The notes under the pieces were generated by a model, which made no database searches, was not told the DNA's origin, and saw only the letters and a program-made list of their open reading frames with translations. Shown piece after piece: positions 27,901 to 34,952 of a stretch of 64,000 bases of DNA (position 1 is the first letter of the stretch; every line of letters begins with the position of its first letter). The translations under genes were made by a program, and so were the position numbers. Source of the DNA: Siphonobacter curvatus (lineage in GTDB: Bacteria; Bacteroidota; Bacteroidia; Cytophagales; Spirosomataceae); NCBI RefSeq assembly GCF_002943425.1, contig NZ_PTRA01000002.1:248090-312089 (forward strand), written 5' to 3'.

Positions 27901-28695
27901 CTAGAAAGCACTTTTCAATAATCCTCCTTCTACGCGTAAGGTAGCCCCGTTCGTAGCCGAAGCTAAGGGGCTGGAGAGATACGTAACCATGTGAGCAATT
28001 TCATCCGGACTAGCAAAACGTTGAATCAGCGAGGTAGGACGGAAATCCTGAAAAAATACCTTTTCCATTTCTTCCTCTGTTTTATTCTCCTGTTTGGCCA
28101 GATTAGCAATAAATTCACCCACACCGCGGGACTTGGTCGGACCGGGCAAAACGGTATTCACGGTCACCCCCGTGCCTTTGGTAAGTTCGGCCAGTCCCCG
28201 GGCGACAGCCAGCTGAGCGGTTTTGGTCATGCCGTAGTGAATCATTTCACTGGGAATGAATACGGCCGATTCGCTGGAAATAAAGAGAATACGTCCCCAG
28301 TTTTTCTCCAGCATTTTCGGGAAAAAGTGACGCGAAAGTCGGATGCCGCTCATGACGTTAATTTCAAAAAAGCGGAACCAGTCTTCGTCGGGGATCTCCG
28401 TAAATGCTTTGGGCTCAAACACGCCAATGTTATTAACCAGTATATCTACGGAAGGCAGATTGGCCAGCAAAGCCTCCACGTCGGCCGCCTGAGCAAAATC
28501 GGCGGGAAAACCGCTGACTTGGGCATTCGGAACTTCGGATTGTAACTGCTGCACAGCAGCGGCTACGTTCTCGGAAGTACGACCGTTTAGAATGACCGTA
28601 ACTCCTTCCTTAGCCAGACCAAGGGCAATGGCATAACCGATGCCCGCCGTTGAACCACTCACAAACGCTGTTTTTCCTGCTAATTGCAAATCCAT
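27901..28695 (-). CDS. SDR-family NAD(P)-dependent oxidoreductase
   Basis: This 264-residue cytosolic enzyme has the Rossmann nucleotide-binding motif GSTAGIGYAIALG near residue 12, the structural NNIG motif (variant of NNAG), the catalytic Ser in ISSESAVFIPSEMIH, and the Tyr/Lys pair in HYGMTKTAQL. The C-terminal VNTVLPGPTKSRGV and SATNGATLRVEGGL complete the classical SDR fold. The dinucleotide-binding turn is followed by NGRTSENV, which favours NADP(H). The substrate is unknown. It is a single-gene unit closed by a strong hairpin; the Nudix-like regulator lies upstream on the same strand after a 230-bp gap. Confidence 0.9.
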   Translation of the reverse strand: MDLQLAGKTAFVSGSTAGIGYAIALGLAKEGVTVILNGRTSENVAAAVQQLQSEVPNAQVSGFPADFAQAADVEALLANLPSVDILVNNIGVFEPKAFTEIPDEDWFRFFEINVMSGIRLSRHFFPKMLEKNWGRILFISSESAVFIPSEMIHYGMTKTAQLAVARGLAELTKGTGVTVNTVLPGPTKSRGVGEFIANLAKQENKTEEEMEKVFFQDFRPTSLIQRFASPDEIAHMVTYLSSPLASATNGATLRVEGGLLKSAF

Positions 28696-28925
28696 AATGC
28701 TTGATTTTTGAAGATGAACCGATCGTTTCCTTCGCTCTAATCCATTGTTGAATTACGGAGAGGCTTGACGAGATCTGGAATCGATGGAATAACGAATACG
28801 GGTCGGTTTAGTTTCTTAACCGTGCGATAGCCAGCGGGTCAGTAGGATTCCAGAAAACAAAGTCTACGGTAAAGCAATGCTTCGCAATGGAAAAGAGGCA
28901 TATATTTTAGGCTACGCTTGCCAGG

Positions 28926-29645
28926 TCACCGAACGAGCCGATAGAGATACGGAGCTTTATTAGCGGCACCCGTGAATTTCTTTTCCAGACGTTCGAGTAC
29001 CTGAAGATCCAGCATCTTTTTCTGAAAATTGTTACGAGCCAATGGTTTATCAAAGATGGCTTCGTAAAGCTGCTGTACTTCCTTCATGGTAAAGGTTTCC
29101 GGCAACAGGTTAAACCCAATCAATTTCTGATCCAGATTGGTACGCAACGTTTCCAGGGCTTTGGCTACGATGGCGTTATGGTCCATAATCAACGGAGGTA
29201 ACTCCCTGACATTCATCCATTCAATCGACGCATCCAGTTCACTAATTTGCGGTTTTACCTGATGCATGTCAACCAGAGCGTAATAACCAATCGATACAAA
29301 ACGTCGGCTTAACCAGGCGTAGTCCCGGAGATCAGGGTGCTCAAGTTTGTCCGTATTCAGGGCTAGCAAGCGGTCAATAAAATCCTGACTGCTTCTCGAT
29401 TGATTCCCGAAAACCCAAAATTGTTCCAGAAAGATGTCGCTGATGCCGGTTCTGAACTTGAGAATCCGGTACGCGGCTTCATCAATACTTTCTTTCTGTA
29501 AGATATAACCTCCGGGTAAAGCCCAGAAGTCTCCCCGAAAATCCATTTTAGGTACCAACACTTTAAGCTCACCCGCTTCATACCCAAAAATGACGCAATC
29601 GATAGAGAGTTGTTGAATATAATCTTGCTCACGTAACGGTTGCAT
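28926..29645 (-). CDS. Nudix-fold transcriptional regulator (NrtR/AraR-like)
   Basis: This 239-residue protein has a Nudix fold in residues about 10-155 and a winged helix-turn-helix at about 160-239 (LPETFTMKEVQQLYEAIFDKPLARNNFQKKMLDL), the layout of NrtR-type regulators, which in Bacteroidota include sugar regulators such as Bacteroides AraR. The Nudix box is degenerate: after GGYILQKE the REUxEExGU core reads RILKFRTGI, so the metal-binding glutamates are missing and hydrolysis is unlikely. That supports a ligand-sensing regulator. A perfect 25-bp palindrome overlies the promoter of the divergent dehydrogenase gene at 29961, the likely target. The ligand is unknown, perhaps a sugar or nucleotide-sugar. 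Confidence 0.87.
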   Translation of the reverse strand: MQPLREQDYIQQLSIDCVIFGYEAGELKVLVPKMDFRGDFWALPGGYILQKESIDEAAYRILKFRTGISDIFLEQFWVFGNQSRSSQDFIDRLLALNTDKLEHPDLRDYAWLSRRFVSIGYYALVDMHQVKPQISELDASIEWMNVRELPPLIMDHNAIVAKALETLRTNLDQKLIGFNLLPETFTMKEVQQLYEAIFDKPLARNNFQKKMLDLQVLERLEKKFTGAANKAPYLYRLVR

Positions 29646-29887
29646 AGGAGAATAGTATAAAGGGAAGTTTAGAAGAAAGGCCTAAAAATAGCTTCAATCC
29701 CTGATTTTCCTGAAATAGCTAAAACTACAAATCAAAAACAGTCTTGGTAAATGCAAACGTAGTGTAAGTGATACGGCTTCGCCTAGAGCGAAAAGATAGC
29801 GTGTAAACTACAGGGAATCAGTGGAATAACTTAATCTGGCTATAGAGTTACGAATTTGTATTAACCAGATAAATAATTGTGTAAAAT
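29646..29887. other. Intergenic region of the regulator/dehydrogenase divergent pair
   Basis: No gene is seen. This part holds the regulator promoter on the minus strand, which I could not pin down. The operator and -7 box of the divergent gene lie just to the right. Confidence 0.3.
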
Positions 29888-29912
29888 TTATTGTCTAAAA
29901 ATTAGACAATAA
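29888..29912. promoter_or_regulatory. 25-bp perfect palindrome, operator for Nudix-type regulator
   Basis: TTATTGTCTAA (29888-29898) and TTAGACAATAA (29902-29912) are perfectly symmetric around AAA. The site ends 11 bp before a -7 box at 29924-29931, so a bound repressor would cover the -33 region. Symmetry and size resemble NrtR/AraR-type operators; binding is inference. Confidence 0.65.
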
Positions 29913-29923
29913 AAGTATTTCTC

Positions 29924-29931
29924 TAGCTTTG
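29924..29931 (+). promoter_or_regulatory. -7 box for the ThuA-dehydrogenase operon
   Basis: TAGCTTTG fits the TAnnTTTG consensus; transcription would start near 29938, 23 nt before the ATG at 29961. The -33 element would fall inside the palindrome. Confidence 0.6.
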
Positions 29932-29960
29932 CTGCATTCAAGCACTCGATTACTTACCCT

Positions 29961-32900
29961 ATGCAAACTATACTTCTTCGAATTACCTCGCTGTGGCTGG
30001 GATTCTATCTCCTCCAACAAGCCGCTTTCGCTCAGAAACCGACCTTCGACGTTCTCGTTTTTAGCAAAACGGCCGGATTTCGTCACGCGTCCATTGACGC
30101 TGGAAAAACGGCTTTGACCAAACTGGCCGGCGAGAAAGGTTTTGCGGTTGCTTTCACGGAGGATGCCAGTCAATTTACCGAATCCAACCTGAAGAAGTAC
30201 AGCACGGTAGTTTTTCTAAATACGACGGGTGACGTACTGAACGAGCAACAGCAAATGGCCTTTGAACGCTACATTCAAGCGGGTGGCGGCTGGGTGGGCG
30301 TTCACGCGGCTACGGATACTGAGTACGAATGGCCCTGGTACGGTCGATTGGCGGGGGCATATTTTCTGGATCACCCCATGACGCCGAGTAATGTGCAGAA
30401 AGGCAAGTTCATCGTAACCCTGAAAAACCACTGGGCCACCCGGGGCATGCCAGATGAATTCGAGCGTACGGACGAATTTTACAGCTTCAAGAATATTTCA
30501 CCCCAGATCAATGTCGTCCTCAAGATTGATGAAAAGAGTTACATCGGCGGCAAGAATCCCGATTTCCACCCCATGAGCTGGTACCAGCCCTTCGACGGCG
30601 GCCGGGCCTTTTATACCGCCATGGGTCATACCGATGAAACCTTTTCGGAACCTTTGTTTCTGAATCACCTCTGGGCGGGTATTCAGTACACGGCGGGTGG
30701 CGATACACCTCGGTCCCTGGACTTTTCGAAGGCCCGGCCCGAAGAAAATCGCTTCACCAAAGTGATCTTGGAAGAGAAGCTTGACGAGCCGATGGAACTG
30801 AGCATACTGGGCGATGGTCGGGTACTCTTTATCCAACGTAAGGGCGAAGTACGGCTGTACAATACCAAAACCAAGGAACTGAAAACTATTGCCAAACTGC
30901 CCGTAAGCATTAAGTACGTAAGCAAAGAAGGCAAGGAATCGATGGGTGAAGATGGTCTGCTGGGCTTGAGTAAAGATCCCAATTTTGCTCAAAATCACTG
31001 GATTTATCTGTACTATTCGGATCCCAGCGAATCGAAAAATGTACTGAGTCGCTTTGAGCTGAAAAGTGATGAACTGGTAATGGATTCTAAAAAGATCCTG
31101 TTGGAAATTCCCACCCAGCGGGAGGAATGCTGCCACACGGGCGGCTCCATTGCCTGGGATAAGGTAGGCAATTTGTACCTGTCAACGGGCGATAACACCA
31201 ACCCGCACGGCTCGAACGGATTTAGTCCCAGCGATGAGCGGGAAGGTCGTTCGGCCTGGGATGCCCAGAAGTCATCAGCGAATACCAACGATTTGCGGGG
31301 TAAGATTCTAAGGATCAAACCGCAGGCGGATGGTAGCTACACCATTCCTGAAGGAAATCTGTTTGCGAAAGGATCCGCTCAGACCCGACCCGAGATTTAC
31401 ACCATGGGCCACCGCAACCCTTTCCGAATTTCGGTCGATCAAAAAACGGGCTTCCTGTACTGGGGCGAAGTAGGTCCCGATGCCGCCAAGGCGGATTCCA
31501 GTCGCGGTCCGGCGGGCCACGATGAAGTAGGGCAGGCTCGTAAAGCCGGAAACTTCGGCTGGCCGCATTTTGTGGGCGATAATAAAGCCTATACGAAGTA
31601 TGACTTCGCCGCCAGTAAATCCGGTGAAAAATGGCAGGTCAGTGCACCGACGAATAACTCCCCGAATAATACGGGACTGAAGGTCTTACCACCCGCTCAG
31701 AAGGCATTTATCTGGTACCCGTATGAGGCCTCTTCAGAGTTTCCACTGGTGGGAGCGGGTGGCCGAAACGCCATGGCGGGACCCGTCTTCTACACCGAAG
31801 ATTTTGCGAAAGCAGAGCGGGCCTTTCCTAGTTATTACGACAAAAAACTGTTCGTTTATGATTGGATGCGAGGTTGGATTATGGCCGTAACCATGGATTC
31901 AGTAGGCAATTATGTTTCAATGGATCGCTTTATGCCTAGCTACAAATTCAGTAATCCCATGGATATGGAATTCGCTGACAATGGGGATTTGTACATGCTA
32001 GAATACGGTTCCGGCTGGTTTACGGCGAACGACGACGCCCGTCTGATTCGGATTGAATTTAACGGCGGCAACCGTAAGCCACAGGTACAAGTCGCAGCCA
32101 ACAAGCTGGGCGGAGCTGCTCCCCTGGCTGTAAAACTCACCGCCAAAGGCACTACGGATGCAGATGGTGATGAACTCAAATACGCCTGGAAGATCACTTC
32201 TAAAAATGGTTTCAGTAAAACCATTACGCAACCCGAAGCGGCTCTGACCTTGGCTCAAACGGGCCTTTACAAAGCTACGCTGACGGTAAATGATGGGAAG
32301 GGTGGTGTCGCCTCGCAGTCGCTGGACATCACCGTAGGCAATGAAGCTCCCGTACTCACGGTTGAGTTACCCCAAAAGTCCTTTTTTACGCCTAACCAGC
32401 CTATCCAGTACCAGGTGAAGGTTAGCGACAAGGAAGATGGAACGTTAGGCAAAGGCATCAACCCGGAGCGAGTAGCCGTAAACATTGATTACCTGGCTGA
32501 AGGCTATGACAAAGTTGCCATTGCTCAGGGGCACCGCTCGGCGGACGCGGGGGCTTTGCTGGCGACGGGTAAAAAGCTCATCGAATCGAGTGATTGCAAG
32601 GCCTGCCATAGTGTAAACAAAAAGTCCATCGGACCCGCTTATCTGGATGTAGCCAAAAAATACAAAGGTGACCCTTCGGCGGTAGAGCGGCTGACGAAGA
32701 AAGTGATTGCTGGCGGTGGCGGTGTCTGGGGTGAAACCGCAATGGCGGCCCACCCGCAACTGTCTACCTCCGATGCGGCCGAAATGGTGAAATATATTCT
32801 GAGTGTATCCGATCAGACGGCCGGAGCGAAGACGCTACCGCTGAAGGGAAGTTATACGGCGAATTTGCCCACGGGAGATAAAGGAAAAGGGGTTTACATC

Positions 32901-33407
32901 GTCCGGGCTTCCTACGAAGATAAAGGAGCCAAAGGATTGCCTGCCTTACGCTCTGAACAAAGCTACATACTCAGAAATGCCAAGGTGGATGTACACAATT
33001 TCGACGATTACGACAATGTCAATAAAATGGCTTATGGTGGAAATAACCTGGCCATTCCCGCTAAATCCGGTGCCTACATGGCCCTTAAACAGGTGCATCT
33101 GAATGGCGTATCAGGAGTCCGGGTTTTGGCGGTAGCTCCGAAACCACAGCTTAATGCTCTGGGTGGAAAAGTACAGCTTCGCCTGAATAGTCCCACGGGT
33201 CCCTTACTGGGAGAGTCGGCAATGTTGGAGCCTTCCGACAAACTCGATTTTCAACCCAAAGCCTTGACCATTCCTTTGAAAGGTCCGATGGCTACGGAAA
33301 CCAAACCACAGGATGTGTATCTGGTATTTGTCAGTCCCAGTAATGCCACGGGTAGTTTGATGGTGGTGATGGGTACGGAGTTTCTGATGGGTACGGGTAC
33401 TGAATAA
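29961..33407 (+). CDS. Exported ThuA / PQQ-type sugar dehydrogenase / PKD / cytochrome c / CBM fusion
   Basis: This 1148-residue periplasmic or secreted protein begins with a signal peptide ending AAFAQ. Domain order: ThuA-like domain (about 30-245; FSKTAGFRHASIDAGKTAL; GVHAATDTEYEWPWYGRLAGAYFLDHP); six-bladed glucose/sorbosone dehydrogenase propeller (about 255-690; MGEDGLLGLSKDPNF, YTMGHRNPFRISVD, GQARKAGNFGWPHFVGDN); PKD-like beta sandwich (about 700-795; ADGDELKYAWKITSK); class I cytochrome c with heme ligand CxxCH at Cys879-Lys-Ala-Cys-His883 and a downstream Met; and a C-terminal carbohydrate-binding-like beta domain. The likely role is oxidation of a sugar with electrons passed directly to the fused heme; cofactor PQQ is family knowledge. 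It is divergent from the Nudix-like regulator and followed 68 bp later by a small exported protein. Confidence 0.88.
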   Translation: MQTILLRITSLWLGFYLLQQAAFAQKPTFDVLVFSKTAGFRHASIDAGKTALTKLAGEKGFAVAFTEDASQFTESNLKKYSTVVFLNTTGDVLNEQQQMAFERYIQAGGGWVGVHAATDTEYEWPWYGRLAGAYFLDHPMTPSNVQKGKFIVTLKNHWATRGMPDEFERTDEFYSFKNISPQINVVLKIDEKSYIGGKNPDFHPMSWYQPFDGGRAFYTAMGHTDETFSEPLFLNHLWAGIQYTAGGDTPRSLDFSKARPEENRFTKVILEEKLDEPMELSILGDGRVLFIQRKGEVRLYNTKTKELKTIAKLPVSIKYVSKEGKESMGEDGLLGLSKDPNFAQNHWIYLYYSDPSESKNVLSRFELKSDELVMDSKKILLEIPTQREECCHTGGSIAWDKVGNLYLSTGDNTNPHGSNGFSPSDEREGRSAWDAQKSSANTNDLRGKILRIKPQADGSYTIPEGNLFAKGSAQTRPEIYTMGHRNPFRISVDQKTGFLYWGEVGPDAAKADSSRGPAGHDEVGQARKAGNFGWPHFVGDNKAYTKYDFAASKSGEKWQVSAPTNNSPNNTGLKVLPPAQKAFIWYPYEASSEFPLVGAGGRNAMAGPVFYTEDFAKAERAFPSYYDKKLFVYDWMRGWIMAVTMDSVGNYVSMDRFMPSYKFSNPMDMEFADNGDLYMLEYGSGWFTANDDARLIRIEFNGGNRKPQVQVAANKLGGAAPLAVKLTAKGTTDADGDELKYAWKITSKNGFSKTITQPEAALTLAQTGLYKATLTVNDGKGGVASQSLDITVGNEAPVLTVELPQKSFFTPNQPIQYQVKVSDKEDGTLGKGINPERVAVNIDYLAEGYDKVAIAQGHRSADAGALLATGKKLIESSDCKACHSVNKKSIGPAYLDVAKKYKGDPSAVERLTKKVIAGGGGVWGETAMAAHPQLSTSDAAEMVKYILSVSDQTAGAKTLPLKGSYTANLPTGDKGKGVYIVRASYEDKGAKGLPALRSEQSYILRNAKVDVHNFDDYDNVNKMAYGGNNLAIPAKSGAYMALKQVHLNGVSGVRVLAVAPKPQLNALGGKVQLRLNSPTGPLLGESAMLEPSDKLDFQPKALTIPLKGPMATETKPQDVYLVFVSPSNATGSLMVVMGTEFLMGTGTE

Positions 33408-33475
33408 GATGAAAGCAGGACAGTTCTAGGGTTTCCAATGTGTTGCATGTCATAACCATCTAAACGCGTATAGCA

Positions 33476-33853
33476 ATGAGGAAAGCGAGTATGTTTTTAT
33501 TCCTGATACTGATGAGCATGGCCTTCGGTAGCGGGGCTCAGACTACGGCACCGGGCGATTTCTTTGCTGGGAAATGGGAAATCGTCATCGCTGGAACACC
33601 CAACGGCGACGCGAAACTGGTAACGGACTTGGTACGGAAAGACGGGAAACTGACGGGCGAACTTTCGGACCCTACGGATCCGGATAAACCCAAAATGCCA
33701 CTCACAAAAGTTGAGGAAAATGGGGATACGCTGACCTTGTACTTCGATACCTCCCAAGCCGGAGAGCTGGCCTTGAGTTTGACGAAAGTCGACCCGGATA
33801 CATTGAAAGGTTCGGTATTTAACTTTGAGGCCGTAGCCCGAAGAGTAAAGTGA
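33476..33853 (+). CDS. Small secreted beta-rich protein, partner of the dehydrogenase operon
   Basis: This 125-residue protein has a signal peptide (MRKASMFLFLILMSMAFGSGAQ) and a compact beta-rich body typical of exported Bacteroidota proteins: FFAGKWEIVIAGTPNGDAKL, DGKLTGELSDP, GDTLTLYFDTSQAGELALSLTKV, GSVFNFEAVARRVK. This reads like an eight-strand lipocalin-like sheet, but I do not recognise a named family. It lies 68 bp after the ThuA-dehydrogenase gene and before a hairpin terminator, so it is likely cotranscribed and may work with or protect that enzyme; inference only. Confidence 0.7.
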   Translation: MRKASMFLFLILMSMAFGSGAQTTAPGDFFAGKWEIVIAGTPNGDAKLVTDLVRKDGKLTGELSDPTDPDKPKMPLTKVEENGDTLTLYFDTSQAGELALSLTKVDPDTLKGSVFNFEAVARRVK

Positions 33854-33865
33854 GTCTAGGCGTTT

Positions 33866-33915
33866 GCTAATAATGGAGAAAGGACTGTCTACGGATAGTT
33901 CCTTCTCCATTATTA
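33866..33915 (+). terminator. Terminator of dehydrogenase operon
   Basis: CTAATAATGGAGAAAGGACT (33866-33885) and AGTTCCTTCTCCATTATTAG (33896-33915) form a 20-bp stem with two imperfect positions and a 10-base loop, 12 bp past the stop codon. Confidence 0.8.
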
Positions 33916-33970
33916 GTTATACGCAAAGCCTTGCAATCACAAAGAACCCAGAATTGTTGAGTACAAAGAA

Positions 33971-34366
33971 TTAATCCAGGGCTATAAGTTCAATCGTAGG
34001 ATGCTCGGCAATGATTTCCAGGATCAGATCGAAATAGGTCGGTCCCGAGCCACTTTCCAGTTCCCTTAGTTTTTCTTGAAATAAGGGAACATTAAACGGT
34101 GAACCCGGCTGTAATTTGGCTTCATAGTAGGCTTTCGTCGTTTCGTGCCCAAGGGCTTCTCGGCTCTGAGAAATGTGCTTCCATACTAATTGAATTTCTC
34201 CCTGATTTTTAAGTACCCCAAAACCACCATACAGTAAATCATCCAAAGCATCTAGACTCGGACCAATTTCCCAGTCTTCATCGGCCATAAAAACCCGGTT
34301 GATTTCCTCGTAAAAAGAAGGAAGATCTTTGATGGAGTGACCGTTTAGGATGATTTGTTTTTTCAT
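33971..34366 (-). CDS. Barstar-family protein (orphan)
   Basis: This 131-residue cytosolic protein matches the barstar ribonuclease-inhibitor fold: start KKQIILNGHSIKDLPSFYEEINRVF, then DWEIGPSLDALDDLLYGGFG, which is the characteristic W-x-I-G-x-x-L-D-A-L-x-D-x-L block that contacts barnase, and a C-terminal LREL helix. It is somewhat longer than classic 90-residue barstars. No barnase-like ribonuclease is seen within the window on either strand, so the partner is elsewhere or absent. It is a single gene. Confidence 0.85.
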   Translation of the reverse strand: MKKQIILNGHSIKDLPSFYEEINRVFMADEDWEIGPSLDALDDLLYGGFGVLKNQGEIQLVWKHISQSREALGHETTKAYYEAKLQPGSPFNVPLFQEKLRELESGSGPTYFDLILEIIAEHPTIELIALD

Positions 34367-34681
34367 GTCGTTTACGCTGGGTAAAAGCAGGCTTTTGTAC
34401 CCGGTTTTAGAGTTACTGGTATAGTTAGTGAAGAAGTACTATCAACCTAAAGGCTCTATTCCATTTCTACGGCTAAGGGCTCATTAATAAACAATTGTAT
34501 CCGTGAAGCCCCGACCGGATGCCTTTCTGTCCTTAGCCTTTCAAAGTGGAAATGAATTTTTCATTTTGAAAGGCTAAGGATAGTTTGTTATTAGTTAAAT
34601 ATCTCACTACTAGACAAATACAGATTGATTTTGAGTAAGGCATGACTTTCTTACTACTTGATCGATCAATCGACTAGAATC
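34367..34681. repeat. Intergenic with a large AT-rich hairpin
   Basis: CCTTAGCCTTTCAAA (34531-34545) and TTTGAAAGGCTAAGG (34565-34579) form a perfect 15-bp stem, and AAATGAA/TTCATTT in between extends it to a near-continuous 49-bp hairpin. No gene on either strand ends here, so it is not an obvious terminator. The rest of the stretch shows no gene. Promoters for barstar (-) should lie here but none is clear. Confidence 0.5.
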
Positions 34682-34888
34682 ATGAATACTACAAAAAGTG
34701 CTCGATCTATACCCATCCATGCAACCACTTTTTCAATCGCCCGTACCCTTACTCTGAAACGGTTAAGAAAAGTATCGAAATTCAGAAATCGGTTCAAACC
34801 CTACCCAGTCTTAGTACTGATTGTTAGTGGAATATTGGTCACTACTGGACTGGTGCAAATTCTAGCTACGCTGATACGTACGTATTGA
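34682..34888 (+). CDS. Possible small basic membrane protein
   Basis: From the ATG at 34682 the product is 68 residues: a basic N-terminal half (TLTLKRLRKVSKFRNRFKP) and one C-terminal helix (VLVLIVSGILVTTGLVQILATLI). A TTG start at 34658 would add eight residues. No family is recognised, and a chance open frame is possible. Coding direction opposes both neighbours. Confidence 0.35.
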   Translation: MNTTKSARSIPIHATTFSIARTLTLKRLRKVSKFRNRFKPYPVLVLIVSGILVTTGLVQILATLIRTY

Positions 34889-34952
34889 TACGCATCAATG
34901 TAATTTTTTAATTGGATTTAACCGGAACGCTTCGCCTCAGGTAAAATTTATT

